Made by a program: the position numbers and the translations under genes. The notes beneath the pieces are model-generated. The model made no database searches and was not told the origin of the DNA. It saw only the letters and a list, made by a program, of their open reading frames with translations. Positions 34,374-43,838 of a stretch of DNA of 64,000 nt are shown in pieces. Source of the stretch: Acidisarcina sp963790505 (GTDB lineage Bacteria; Acidobacteriota; Terriglobia; Terriglobales; Acidobacteriaceae); contig CAWBOT010000002.1 in the NCBI GenBank assembly GCA_963790505.1, forward strand, positions 558,001 to 622,000. Reading direction: 5' to 3'. How positions within the stretch are numbered: position 1 is the stretch's first letter; each line of letters begins with the position of its first letter.

Positions 34374-35767
34374 GAGATCGCCTGCACTTCCTGCCGCCGC
34401 TGTGGATCGCGATAGGAGCAAGCGCGGTGATGCTTGCCGCGATGTTCTTCGCTCATCAGGCTGCGCTCTTCCGGGTCTCGATCGTGTTTTGTGCAGTGTG
34501 GGTGGGGCTCACGCTCTACGTACGGAATCCCAGGGTCTACCTTCAATTTGCCTTGTGGGTCTGTTTTCTTACACCGCTGGCCAGGCGCATGGTGGATCTG
34601 AAGTTTGGGTATCAGGACCAGAATCTGGTCTTGCTCTGTCCTTTGCTGGTAACCGCCATCGCAGCCCTGGCCTTATTGGAATGCACCCGCGAAATGCGCG
34701 AGGTAACGCCGTTTCTGTTGTGTATCAGCGGTGTGTTGTACGGGCTGGTCATCGGACTTATCCGGCATGCTTCGGCCGACGTGATCTATGGTTTCTTCAG
34801 CTGGCTGGCTCCGGTGGTGTTCGGCTTGTGCGTCTATCTTCAGTGGCCTGACTGTCAGGCATATCATCGTGCGATTGAGCGAACGTTTCTTCTGGGTGTG
34901 CTGGTGATGGGGGCCTACGGTATCTTCCAGTACTGCGCTCCTCCGCGCTGGGACGTCTACTGGTGGCAGAGCCTGCCGTTTTCAACCGCCGACTCGTTCG
35001 GCCGTCCTTTTAGTTTCAAGGTCCGGGTCTGGAGTACGCTCAATGCTCCTGCGCCGTTTGCGGCTGTCATGGGAGCCGGACTGCTGCTCAATATGGCCTC
35101 TCGTTCCCGATGGGCCGTGATTTGCAATCTGGCCGGCCTGGGCAGCTTGCTCCTCTCGCTCAGCCGGACCGAGTGGGTCGCCTGCGCGTTCGGCTTCCTT
35201 TTCATTCTGTCTCGGGCGAGCGGGCAGTTTCTAAAGAAGACGATCCTGGCTGTCGGCGTGCTGGCTATCGTAAGCGTTCCGTTGTTGAGCGTGAAACCGG
35301 TCCAGGAGACCATCACTCAACGGCTCGGGAGCTTTCAACATCTTTCACAAGACGAAAGCATTCAAGGCCGCTCCGCGATGTATGACCGGCTTGCGGGGGA
35401 TATCCTTCGCGACCCGTTTGGGCAGGGACTCAGCAACTCGGCAGTCTACGACGGCTACGCCCTGGATAGTGGATTGCTTCGCATCCTGCTGAGATTGGGA
35501 ATGATCGGGACGCTCTTTTATCTGGCTGGCATCTTCCAGATTGCGGCTCGCCTGCTTGCCAGGAATCGAACCCCGGATAACATCCAGGTGGTTTGCGGCG
35601 CCATCCTGTTGGCGGCTTTGCTGAAGTTTGTCTCGGTTTCTGTCTTCGAGAACGGCGGTGGCGCCGTCCTGTGGCTGTGCATGGGCCTTGGACTGGCATC
35701 GCGGCGCTTTTATGGCGAAAGGGTCGAGGAAATCGGAATGCGGGAGAGTTACGTCTATGCAGACTAG
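34370..35767 (+). CDS. O-antigen/EPS polymerase, Wzy family
   Basis: This 465-residue protein starts at ATG 34370 within the ATGA overlap. It has about 11-12 hydrophobic helices and the O-antigen ligase/polymerase (Wzy_C) loop, including LLLSLSRTEWVACAFGFLFI and the large periplasmic segment LGSFQHLSQDESIQGRSAMYDR. Such proteins join repeat units in the periplasm by block transfer after flipping. Together with the flippase, chain-length protein and exporter it completes a Wzx/Wzy-dependent pathway. Confidence 0.88.
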   Translation: MRDRLHFLPPLWIAIGASAVMLAAMFFAHQAALFRVSIVFCAVWVGLTLYVRNPRVYLQFALWVCFLTPLARRMVDLKFGYQDQNLVLLCPLLVTAIAALALLECTREMREVTPFLLCISGVLYGLVIGLIRHASADVIYGFFSWLAPVVFGLCVYLQWPDCQAYHRAIERTFLLGVLVMGAYGIFQYCAPPRWDVYWWQSLPFSTADSFGRPFSFKVRVWSTLNAPAPFAAVMGAGLLLNMASRSRWAVICNLAGLGSLLLSLSRTEWVACAFGFLFILSRASGQFLKKTILAVGVLAIVSVPLLSVKPVQETITQRLGSFQHLSQDESIQGRSAMYDRLAGDILRDPFGQGLSNSAVYDGYALDSGLLRILLRLGMIGTLFYLAGIFQIAARLLARNRTPDNIQVVCGAILLAALLKFVSVSVFENGGGAVLWLCMGLGLASRRFYGERVEEIGMRESYVYAD

Positions 35768-37013
35768 ACTCGCCAAGCCGATGGGCGCGGCCGTGGCAGA
35801 TAGTGAGACGGCCGCAATAAGCGGCTTAACGCTGATGCACGCGACTACTCCGTCCGCGCGGTCTTCCTCGACGGCAGCCCGCAAGCCGCGAATCCTCCAT
35901 TGCGTGGGCCATCTGCTGCGCGGGGGAATCGAGATGGGCATCTTCAGTCTCTTGACCTCGGAAGATGCTGCCCGGTGCGATCATCACGTTCTCGTCCGTA
36001 CCCCGGAACGGGAGGCCTTCACGGAACAGTTTCAAAATGCGGGAATTCCGGTGCTCTGTTGCTCAAGCTATCGAAATCCGCTTCGCTACGCGCGTGAATT
36101 AAAGGCGCTCGTCAGAAAGCATGGACCCTATGACATATTGCATGTGCACGGCAGCAGCTTCAGCGGTCTCTTGACGCTGGCGTTGGCGCGCTACTGCGGC
36201 ATTCGATGGAAGATCGTTCACAGCCATAACGATGTGCGGCCATTCCTCAAGGGGCTTTCACCTCATCGTCGAGCCTATGTCCACGCGATGCTGGCTGCCT
36301 ATCGGCGACTCGCAGATTCTGGTTTTGCCGCGAGCGAGCTGGCTGCGGAATCGATGTTCGGGATGAACTGGCGATCGGACCCGCGATGGGAGTTGTTTTA
36401 TTTCGGAATCGATACGCGTCCATTCAGGGCGCCCAAAGACAATACCATTCGGCGCGGCCTCGGCATTCCAGACGACGTCCTGGTGCTTGGCCATGTAGGC
36501 AGGTTTCATGAGCAGAAGAACCACGCATTTCTACTCGACGTTGCCGAAGCCGCGGCCGCCGCGCATACCGAACTGCGCTGCCTGTTAATAGGAGACGGTC
36601 CGCTGCGCCCTCAGTTTATGAGGGAGGTACGGCGCAAGGGGCTTGAATCGCGCTTTGTCTTTGTCCCCGACACACTGGAGATTGCAGCCTATATGACCAG
36701 CGCGATGGACGGCTTTATCTTCCCCTCAAAATATGAGGGGCTCGGCCTGGTAGTGGTCGAAGCCCAGGCGGCGGGACTGCCGTGCCTGATCTCGGACCGA
36801 GTTCCCGCTGAGGCCATCGTCGACGAATCTCTGGTGGAAGTTCTTCCCTTGGAGGCAGGAGCGGCGAAATGGTCGGAAATGGCTTTGGGCCTCATCCAGC
36901 GCCGTCCGATTGATCGCTCCGAAGCTGTAAGGCGAATCGAGCGAAGCCGGTTCAGCCTTGAAACCTCAGCGAGCACGCTCTGGGCCCACTACGGGCGCAT
37001 TGCCCGGGGATGA
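35757..37013 (+). CDS. glycosyltransferase family 4 (EpsF-like)
   Basis: This 418-residue GT-B enzyme starts at ATG 35757, which has GGGAGAG eight bases upstream and overlaps the polymerase gene by 11 bases. A ~45-residue Ser/Thr/Ala-rich lead precedes KPRILHCVGHLLRGGIEMGIFSL. The donor half contains LGHVGRFHEQKNHAFLLDVA, FVFVPDTLEIAAYMTSAMDGFIFPS and KYEGLGLVVVEAQAAGLPC, the E-x7-E site. The match to EpsF-type transferases of exopolysaccharide operons is by motif only. Confidence 0.92.
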   Translation: MQTRLAKPMGAAVADSETAAISGLTLMHATTPSARSSSTAARKPRILHCVGHLLRGGIEMGIFSLLTSEDAARCDHHVLVRTPEREAFTEQFQNAGIPVLCCSSYRNPLRYARELKALVRKHGPYDILHVHGSSFSGLLTLALARYCGIRWKIVHSHNDVRPFLKGLSPHRRAYVHAMLAAYRRLADSGFAASELAAESMFGMNWRSDPRWELFYFGIDTRPFRAPKDNTIRRGLGIPDDVLVLGHVGRFHEQKNHAFLLDVAEAAAAAHTELRCLLIGDGPLRPQFMREVRRKGLESRFVFVPDTLEIAAYMTSAMDGFIFPSKYEGLGLVVVEAQAAGLPCLISDRVPAEAIVDESLVEVLPLEAGAAKWSEMALGLIQRRPIDRSEAVRRIERSRFSLETSASTLWAHYGRIARG

Positions 37014-37082
37014 GTCTGGCTTGGTTGTTTAACTCTTTCGACTAATAAGCCGGGATATCTACCGGCACAGGATGAGGCGGAC

Positions 37083-38186
37083 GTGAACATAGCAATCACA
37101 GCGGAGCACGCCAATATCGATCAGCTCACCGGGGTCGAGCACTATACGCGGGAATTGATCCGCGCTCTGGCGCGAGTGGACGACCGCAACCAGTACACCC
37201 TCTATTTGCGTACGCCTCCTGGAACCTGGTGCAGTAGCCTGCCGAGCAACTTCAATGTCCGGGTCGTTACCGCTCGCGTCGCATGGACGCAGTTGCGCGT
37301 CTCATGGGAAATCTTCAAGAATCGCCCCGATGCCTTGCTCGTCACTTCGTTTTCGATGCCGTTTATACACCCGAAGAACTCGGTTGTGACCATTCATGAC
37401 CTTGCATGGCGTTTATTTCCGGAGACCATCGGACTGAAGCAACGGCTATGGCTTCAGCTTACACACCGCTTCGCGGCGACCTCAGCGAAGCGCCTGATCG
37501 CTGTCTCCCAGCAGACCAGGGATGATCTAATGCAGCTTCTGAAGGTGCAGGCGCGGAAGATCACCGTCATCCATCACGGCTTTGAGAGCGTTCCTGCGGA
37601 CGCCTGTGCCGCCGACCACTTAGTGCCGGCAACAGTTCCCGATAATCATGCAGTAACAGGGATAAATGGTCCGTTCATTTTGTGTCTTGGGACACTGCAG
37701 CCGAGAAAGAATCTGGTCCGGATGATTGATGCCTTTCTCGCGCTCAAGCAACGCACCGGCCTTCCCCACACCCTCGTGCTGGCCGGGAGGGCCGGGTGGA
37801 TGTGCGACGACGTGCTGGAGAAGGTCCGCGTTTCTCCCGACGTCCACTATCTCGGATATGTCGCCGACCGTCTTGCCCTGCTTAGGGCCGCGGACTTGCT
37901 CGTGCAGCCTGCGGTCTACGAGGGATTTGGCCTCTCGTTGCTCGACGCTTTTTCGCAAGGCGTTCCCGTGGCTTGCTCGAACGTCTCTTCGCTCCCAGAG
38001 GTCGCCGGTGATGCGGCCGAGTTGTTCGATCCCTACAGCACTGAGTCGATAACCGCTGCAATGGTTCACGTACTCGGCAGCCTGGGGCGTGCAGACGAAC
38101 TTCGCCGGCTGGGGAATCGCCGCCTTGAGAGTTTCAGCTGGGATGACTGTGCGAAGAAGACGCTCGAGCTGATAGAGGCAGCGTGA
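37083..38186 (+). CDS. glycosyltransferase family 4 (MtfB-like)
   Basis: This 367-residue GT-B enzyme has a GTG start preceded by GATGAGGCGGAC. It carries MNIAITAEHANIDQLTGVEHYTRELIRAL, SVVTIHDLAWRLFPE, LIAVSQQTRDDLM, FILCLGTLQPRKNLVRMIDAF and the donor site EGFGLSLLDAFSQGVPVACSNVSSLPEV. This is the classic layout of bacterial mannosyl/rhamnosyl transferases of the MtfB type. It follows the previous gene after 69 bases with no terminator, so it is probably in the same operon. Confidence 0.92.
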   Translation: MNIAITAEHANIDQLTGVEHYTRELIRALARVDDRNQYTLYLRTPPGTWCSSLPSNFNVRVVTARVAWTQLRVSWEIFKNRPDALLVTSFSMPFIHPKNSVVTIHDLAWRLFPETIGLKQRLWLQLTHRFAATSAKRLIAVSQQTRDDLMQLLKVQARKITVIHHGFESVPADACAADHLVPATVPDNHAVTGINGPFILCLGTLQPRKNLVRMIDAFLALKQRTGLPHTLVLAGRAGWMCDDVLEKVRVSPDVHYLGYVADRLALLRAADLLVQPAVYEGFGLSLLDAFSQGVPVACSNVSSLPEVAGDAAELFDPYSTESITAAMVHVLGSLGRADELRRLGNRRLESFSWDDCAKKTLELIEAA

Positions 38187-38275
38187 CGCCATCGAACGGC
38201 CTGGCGCCGACCGGGGCCCGAACGACGGCGCGGTCAAACCGCGGTAGATGCAGAGAGACGCAGTCTCAGGATTCA

Positions 38276-38283
38276 AAGGAGGA
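38276..38283 (+). promoter_or_regulatory. strong ribosome binding site deciding a TTG start
   Basis: AAAGGAGG lies eight bases before an in-frame TTG at 38291. The alternative GTG at 38183 overlaps the upstream stop but has no comparable site, and it would add a polar 36-residue tail absent from typical OafA proteins. Confidence 0.6.
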
Positions 38284-38290
38284 AGATGCT

Positions 38291-39415
38291 TTGCGACTAG
38301 ACAGCCTCGACGGATTGCGCGGCGTAGCCATCACCTTGGTGCTGCTTATGCACCATCGCCTCTTCAACAATGGCTGGATGGGCGTGGACCTTTTCTTTGT
38401 TCTTTCTGGCTTCCTCATCACCCAGATATTGCGGGCACAACGCACGGAGCAGTTCTACTGGCGCCGGTTCTACATAAAACGGGCGACTCGCATCCTGCCT
38501 CCGCTAATCCTGACGATCTTGCTCGCGTACATCTTCACTCCAGGCGCATCGGCGCTGGTCGCGTTGGGATATTTGTTCTCACTGAGCGGTTTCCTTGAGC
38601 TCACGAAATTCCACATCACTCCGCTGGGCCCACTTTGGTCGCTGGCGGTAGAAGAACATTTCTATCTGCTCTGGCCCTTCGCGGTGCGCTTTCTCCCCCG
38701 CCGCTCGCTCATTGGGGTGGTGTTTTGCCTGATCCTCGGCGCGCCGCTCTTGCGCCTGATCGCCTCACATCCTATGCCGATGGCTGAGCTCACTCCGATT
38801 TACTTTCTCTCGCCGTTCCGTATGGATGAAATGGCCTATGGCTGCCTGTTGGCAATTCTTCTCGAGTCAGAGCATCTTGCCGCTGGACTCAAGGCCTGGT
38901 CGAAGTGGTTTGCCGTTGCGACTTCCGCGCTCTATCTCTTCCTGTGGATACGCCTCCACCACATCTACTTTTTCCCCGGCGCTCATACAAAGTTCTTTGA
39001 CACGCTGGGCTATAGCCTGATTGCCGTCATGTGCTTCTTTACGATCGCCCACGTCCGGCTGAACCCGCACGGCTGGGCCTCCTCCGCGCTTTCCTTCAAG
39101 CCGATCGTCTTTCTTGGCCGCATCAGTTATGGAGTCTACCTATATCACTTGCTCATCAAGAGCCTGGTTGTATGGGCAACCGGCATTGGCTCTGAACAAC
39201 TTGTCTTTCTTGTCGACGGACCACTGGTCGTGCTGCTCTCATGGGCCTCTTTTAAGTACTATGAAACACCCATCATGAAATGGGGCAAACGGAGCGCCGA
39301 TGCCTGCCTCAATGGCGCACACGAGATTCCCAGCCGTCGTGGCAGCGTCACGCAGCCTTCGGAACCATCGACGGAACCCGCGGCGCTAGCCGGCCTCGAA
39401 CGTTTATCCATCTAG
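38291..39415 (+). CDS. acyltransferase family 3 (OafA-like), first of three
   Basis: This 374-residue membrane O-acyltransferase starts from TTG 38291. A form 36 residues longer from GTG 38183 is possible. RLDSLDGLRGVAITLVLLMHHRLF provides the conserved histidine-bearing first helix. FFVLSGFLITQIL, YIKRATRILPPLILT and LWSLAVEEHFYLLWPF are the other family signatures. There are about ten membrane helices. It should transfer acetyl or a similar group to sugars of the EPS repeat unit. It is distinct in sequence from the two that follow. Confidence 0.88.
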   Translation: MRLDSLDGLRGVAITLVLLMHHRLFNNGWMGVDLFFVLSGFLITQILRAQRTEQFYWRRFYIKRATRILPPLILTILLAYIFTPGASALVALGYLFSLSGFLELTKFHITPLGPLWSLAVEEHFYLLWPFAVRFLPRRSLIGVVFCLILGAPLLRLIASHPMPMAELTPIYFLSPFRMDEMAYGCLLAILLESEHLAAGLKAWSKWFAVATSALYLFLWIRLHHIYFFPGAHTKFFDTLGYSLIAVMCFFTIAHVRLNPHGWASSALSFKPIVFLGRISYGVYLYHLLIKSLVVWATGIGSEQLVFLVDGPLVVLLSWASFKYYETPIMKWGKRSADACLNGAHEIPSRRGSVTQPSEPSTEPAALAGLERLSI

Positions 39416-39486
39416 CCATCGAAGCAGACCGGAATTACCGAATCTGTAGCTGCTCTTCTCATCACACGCGTTCAAGAGGAGTTGAT

Positions 39487-40704
39487 GTGGAACCGAAGCC
39501 TCGCGGAAATCTCGAAGTAAGGCTGGCCCGACCGGATATGCCCGCCTTGACAAGCCTGCGTTTCGTTGCGGCCGCGTATATCGTCCTGCTGCACCGGTGG
39601 CGGGATTTTCTACCGTCTTTTTCAGGCGCGCGATATTGGAACGAGTTCCTTAGCCTCGGCTACATCGCCGTCAGTTTCTTCTTTGTCCTCTCGGGGTTTG
39701 TCCTCGCCGTCGTCTATCTCCACGGTGAACGCGCACACTCCTTCAAGAAGTCGGCCTTCTGGCAGGCCCGCATCGCACGGATCTATCCTGTCTTCGTCTT
39801 GTCCCTTCTCCTGTCGGCGCCTTTCGCGCTCCTGAAGCAGGACACCCACAGCGACACCTACCATGCCGTCAAGGCAATGTTTCTTACCGTTACCAATTTC
39901 ACGTTTCTGTCCGCGTGGCACCCATGGTTGGCGGGCAACTGGAACCGGCCTTCCTGGTCGGTCAGCGTCGAAGCTTTCTTCTACCTCATCTTTCCGTTCA
40001 TTGGAGCGTGGGTGTTACGCCGTATGGAGTTCGTGTTATGGATTGCGGCTGGAGCCTGGCTAATTTCCCTGGCAGGTTCGCTGATATGCCTCAGCGTAGT
40101 TCCCAATATGGCGGGCTCTCCGATGCGGCTTGAGATATTTCTGTTCAACCCGCTACTTCGCTCTCCCGAGTTCATCATCGGCGTTTGTTGCGGCGTAGTG
40201 TTCCTGAAAAGGCCGCTCCTCATAAAGCAGCGCTCCATGTGGATCGGTATGCTCATCTGTCTTGCCTCGCTCCCCCTGTTGGTCAGGCTTCCCTGGTTAA
40301 TGGTCTCAAATGGTCTCCTCGCTCCGCTCTTTGGCGTGGTCATCCTGGGCTTGGCAGACTCCGTAGGACTGGCGGCGCGCTTTCTCAGCAATCGCGTGCT
40401 CGTACTGCTGGGACAGGCCAGTTTCTCTCTCTATCTATTGCATTTCCCGGTCTTCTTCTGGATGTCGTTCGCCGTAACCAGAGGTACGCTCGCCGAGAGG
40501 CTGAGTGGATCGTGGCCGCATCACACCGATTCTCTCGGAAGTCTAGTCGTCTATTTTATTCTGGCGGTGCTGGTATCTCTGGCCAGCTATACGTTCTTGG
40601 AAATTCCCGCGCGCGACGCTGTAAAGCAGTGGTTTTCGCAGCGGGGTTCTAGGTCCGTCGCCCAGGTGCGGCGCGAAACAGGTCAGGAGGCGGTGGCAAG
40701 TTGA
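39487..40704 (+). CDS. acyltransferase family 3, second of three
   Basis: This 405-residue protein starts at GTG 39487, which has AGAGGAG at six bases. The frame is open further upstream but that part overlaps the preceding gene. Signatures are MPALTSLRFVAAAYIVLLHRW, FFFVLSGFVLAVVY, ARIARIYPVFVLSLLLS and WSVSVEAFFYLIFP. It closely resembles the next gene along its whole length, so the pair arose by tandem duplication. It probably O-acylates a different position or sugar. The last four bases overlap the next start (TTGA). Confidence 0.88.
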   Translation: MEPKPRGNLEVRLARPDMPALTSLRFVAAAYIVLLHRWRDFLPSFSGARYWNEFLSLGYIAVSFFFVLSGFVLAVVYLHGERAHSFKKSAFWQARIARIYPVFVLSLLLSAPFALLKQDTHSDTYHAVKAMFLTVTNFTFLSAWHPWLAGNWNRPSWSVSVEAFFYLIFPFIGAWVLRRMEFVLWIAAGAWLISLAGSLICLSVVPNMAGSPMRLEIFLFNPLLRSPEFIIGVCCGVVFLKRPLLIKQRSMWIGMLICLASLPLLVRLPWLMVSNGLLAPLFGVVILGLADSVGLAARFLSNRVLVLLGQASFSLYLLHFPVFFWMSFAVTRGTLAERLSGSWPHHTDSLGSLVVYFILAVLVSLASYTFLEIPARDAVKQWFSQRGSRSVAQVRRETGQEAVAS

Positions 40705-42086
40705 GCGCCAACAAGACCGCGCACACTCACGACCGGCCAGTCTCGAAGCTCGCCGCGCGCCGGTCGCGAACCGGGTCCGACCCTAACGGCAGTGTCGAAG
40801 CTCCTATTGGGAGGCTGTTCTCCGTGGCTATGAGCATGGATACGAGGTGTACCACTTCGCGGCGTCCCCGGAATATTCCAGCGCTAACCGGCCTGCGCTT
40901 TGTCGCTGCCGCGTACGTCGTGCTCTTTCACTCCTGGCCGATCTTCCTGCCATCTCATCCGGGGCCCCATTATTGGAACCAGTTTGTGAGCCTTGGCTAC
41001 ACCGCCGTCAGCTTCTTCTTCGTTCTCTCCGGATTTATTCTCGCGACCGTTTATCCGGTCGCTCTCGATGGCCCGCGAATGGAGAAGCGCGCGTTCTGGC
41101 AGGCGCGCTTTGCGCGGATTTATCCGATCTATGCGGTATCCATGGTGCTGGCCTTCCCCCTGGTGTTGGAAAGTGCATCCTCACACGGCATAGCCTATCA
41201 ATTCGGCCGGATGGCCTTCCTGACTATCAGCAATGGCGGCCTGCTGCAGGCATGGCATCCCATACTCTCGGGTAACTGGAACCGTCCAACCTGGTCGGTG
41301 AGTGTGGAAGCCTTTTTCTACCTCGTCTTTCCCATGGCGGTCAGCTGGGTAGCGCGATGCCGCAAGCACCTCATCGCCGTTGTCTGCGGTCTTTGGCTTG
41401 TCTCTGTCCTCAGTTCTATATTCTCCATTGCCATGTTTCCCCATCTGACGGGAGCTTTGCCGCATGTCGAGATATTTCTCTTCGACCCGCTGCTACGCCT
41501 ACCCGAATTTCTCATAGGGGTCTGCTTTGCGACGTGGCTCGATGCGGAACACCGCGTTGGAGCGGCGCCGGCATGGGTGGCGTCGCTTGTATGCCTCATG
41601 CTCGTGCCTCTGCTTGTAAGACTGCCGTGGCTATTGGTCTCCAACGGGCTGCTTGCTCCAGTCTTTGGCCTGGTAATTGCGCACATAAGCCGATCGCGCG
41701 GAATCTTTGCGCGCGTTCTCGAGAAGCCGCTGCTTGTTCGTCTTGGTCATGCGAGCTTCTCCGTCTACCTGATTCATTTGCCGGTGCTGCTCTGGATGAC
41801 CTACTTTCTCGGCAAGAAGGGCATCGCGAATATGCGGCCATGGCCTGGACAAGGAGACGCTCCCCTGTGGTTTTGTTTTTACTGGATTGTCGTCCTCTCT
41901 CTGTCCCTGCTGGGCTATTCAGCCCTGGAGACTCCTGCGCGTCGCGCGCTCAAAATGTGGTTTGCTCGTCATAGTCGCGTCGCGCCTCCCACAGGGCGGG
42001 TGGCAAGCGAGCCTGGAAGGGAAGTGTCGGGGACGAGAGTTACAAGCTCAGTGGTTTCAGCCAAATCAATCGCAGAGTGCCCTTGA
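40701..42086 (+). CDS. acyltransferase family 3, third of three
   Basis: The frame gives 461 residues from TTG 40701, inside a TTGA overlap with AGGAGGCGG about 12 bases upstream. An ATG at 40829 would remove the polar lead that has no counterpart in the paralogue. Conserved parts are IPALTGLRFVAAAYVVLFHSW, FFFVLSGFILATVY, ARFARIYPIYAVSMVL, NWNRPTWSVSVEAFFYLVFP and LETPARRALKMWF. The neighbour at 39487-40704 shows the same motifs in the same order. Confidence 0.87.
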   Translation: MSANKTAHTHDRPVSKLAARRSRTGSDPNGSVEAPIGRLFSVAMSMDTRCTTSRRPRNIPALTGLRFVAAAYVVLFHSWPIFLPSHPGPHYWNQFVSLGYTAVSFFFVLSGFILATVYPVALDGPRMEKRAFWQARFARIYPIYAVSMVLAFPLVLESASSHGIAYQFGRMAFLTISNGGLLQAWHPILSGNWNRPTWSVSVEAFFYLVFPMAVSWVARCRKHLIAVVCGLWLVSVLSSIFSIAMFPHLTGALPHVEIFLFDPLLRLPEFLIGVCFATWLDAEHRVGAAPAWVASLVCLMLVPLLVRLPWLLVSNGLLAPVFGLVIAHISRSRGIFARVLEKPLLVRLGHASFSVYLIHLPVLLWMTYFLGKKGIANMRPWPGQGDAPLWFCFYWIVVLSLSLLGYSALETPARRALKMWFARHSRVAPPTGRVASEPGREVSGTRVTSSVVSAKSIAECP

Positions 42087-42228
42087 TCCACGTCAGGATA
42101 GTAAGTTGGCGCCCTTCACGCTTACATCGTCGGCATCTCGTCCTTATGCCGTGATAAGCGCTGCTCCGAAAAGCCTGATGATTCTTGTTGGTTGGCCCGC
42201 GCTGCGTGCCCTTCCCAGTTTCCCCAGC

Positions 42229-42247
42229 TACCTTGGACACCAAGGTA
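42229..42247 (+). terminator. short hairpin after the acyltransferase block
   Basis: TACCTTGG and CCAAGGTA form an 8-bp stem with a three-base loop, 143 bases after the acyltransferase stop. No T run follows, so it may be a weak terminator or an RNA-processing site before the glycosidase gene. Confidence 0.35.
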
Positions 42248-42384
42248 ACTAACTCATACCGAATAGTGATTGATTGATGGTTACCATCGTGATGTAATCA
42301 GCTCCACGCTGGGGTCTTTTCTCAGCAAGGCCCCAATACTGCCAGGAATCCGAAGGTCATCTCTTCTAAAGAGGGTCGAGTCAT

Positions 42385-43737
42385 ATGCAGCGAGAGAACC
42401 CAAGGCCGCAGGACGTCCGTGTCATATGTCGACGCGCTGTCTATATAGCGTTATTGCTTCTGGCAGGCGTTCTGATGACCGCCCATGGGATCGCACAGCT
42501 AACTGAGGTACCGGCCTATCCTGATCAGATCGTAGACTCTGTGGGAATCAACGTACACCTGGGCTATACAAACACTCAGTATTACTCCAAGTTTTCTCTC
42601 ATCGAATCGTCGCTTGCCGATCTGGGAGTGCGCCATGTTCGCGATAGTGAACCGCTCGCTCCGCCCCCCAATTTCTATGGTAACCATAGCGCACTGTTAA
42701 GCAGCGGAATCCATGGCGAGTTCTCCGTTCAAATCAGTGATTCTCCAGCCGATATCGCAGGATTGCCCGGACTATTCGCGCCCGGCTATTTCGAGGCCTA
42801 CGAACCGCCCAACGAATGTGATGTTTCAGGTTTGTGCGGCGCCTTATGGACTAGCAATCTGGTCTCGTTCCTTCCCACGCTGAGCCTGAATAGCAGCGGA
42901 TATCCGGTTCTCGGTCCATCTTTCGCAAGTCCTCTCGGACCACCACTCATCGGTGATGTAAGTGCGTTCACGTCGATCGGCAACATACACAACTACAAGG
43001 GAGGGTGGAATCCCGAGTTCGCAGGCTCATGGGGATATGGTTACGTCAATTATCTGAGCGACGCCTTAGGCATATATCTCGCCGGCATCACCAATCCTGG
43101 CCAGCCTGTCATGTCGACCGAGAACGGATATACCAACGCAATCGCTGCTCAGCCGAAACAGAAGGGCTATCCCCTGGGCACTTACCTCCCCTACGATGCA
43201 AACAGCATTCCTGAGGCGGACGCTGCGATCTATATGCCGCGGATCGTTCTCTCCGGCTGGATGAACGGAATTGAGCGGACATACATCTACGAGCTACTGA
43301 GCTCACCCGGAGAGGACTATGGATTAATGCGCGGAGATGGCAGCAGGAAGCCGGCCTTCGACGCCTTGATGCAGCTGATTCGCTTTCTGAAAGATCCGGG
43401 GGCGCCCTATTCTGTTCGGCCCCTGACTTATACCATTGGCGGACAGGTGAGTGCCTTGCAGCATCTGCTCGTGCAGAGAAGGACCGGGCAATATGGGTTG
43501 ATCCTATGGTTGGATTCACCGGTCTACGATAAGTTCGCCAATGTAGAGACTCCGGTGCCCCCAGTGAACGTACAGATCGCCACGGCCTGCCCGATGTTGA
43601 CGGCGACCTCTGAAGTAGTGGGGAGCGACGGAAGCATGACCCAGACAACGCTGACGCCGGGTGTTCTCAACGTCAATGTGGGCCCGAATATCACGATGCT
43701 GGCATTCAAGCTGATTCCGGGCTGCCCGGGATCTTAG
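42385..43737 (+). CDS. secreted GH-A clan-like glycoside hydrolase
   Basis: This 450-residue protein has an N-terminal hydrophobic export signal (VYIALLLLAGVLMTAHGIAQ, about 19-38). The sequence fits a retaining TIM-barrel enzyme: SVGINVHLGY at the barrel start, a PPNE acid/base motif (E144) on strand 4, and MSTENGY with a candidate nucleophile (E246) on strand 7. A small beta domain follows after about residue 360. No named family is certain; it recalls GH39- or GH5-like enzymes. At the end of the EPS locus it could trim the polymer or release it from the cell. Confidence 0.72.
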   Translation: MQRENPRPQDVRVICRRAVYIALLLLAGVLMTAHGIAQLTEVPAYPDQIVDSVGINVHLGYTNTQYYSKFSLIESSLADLGVRHVRDSEPLAPPPNFYGNHSALLSSGIHGEFSVQISDSPADIAGLPGLFAPGYFEAYEPPNECDVSGLCGALWTSNLVSFLPTLSLNSSGYPVLGPSFASPLGPPLIGDVSAFTSIGNIHNYKGGWNPEFAGSWGYGYVNYLSDALGIYLAGITNPGQPVMSTENGYTNAIAAQPKQKGYPLGTYLPYDANSIPEADAAIYMPRIVLSGWMNGIERTYIYELLSSPGEDYGLMRGDGSRKPAFDALMQLIRFLKDPGAPYSVRPLTYTIGGQVSALQHLLVQRRTGQYGLILWLDSPVYDKFANVETPVPPVNVQIATACPMLTATSEVVGSDGSMTQTTLTPGVLNVNVGPNITMLAFKLIPGCPGS

Positions 43738-43761
43738 GCTGGTGTTTGTGGATTGACTCAG

Positions 43762-43838
43762 TGGTGACCCTGGGAAGATTCGAACTTCCGACCTGCGGTT
43801 TAGGAAACCGTCGCTCTATCCACCTGAGCTACAGGGCC
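43762..43838 (-). tRNA. tRNA-Arg (anticodon CCT)
   Basis: The 77-base cloverleaf on the minus strand begins GGCCCTG and ends CAGGGTC-A-CCA, with the CCA encoded. The acceptor stem has one G-T pair, the D-stem is GCTC/GAGC, the anticodon loop is TTCCTAA (anticodon CCT, reading AGG), and the T-stem is GGAAG/CTTCC around TTCGAAT. The first anticodon-stem pair (27-43) is A-C, leaving four paired bases. It sits between the EPS glycosidase and the transglutaminase gene. No integrase gene is next to it. Confidence 0.95.
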
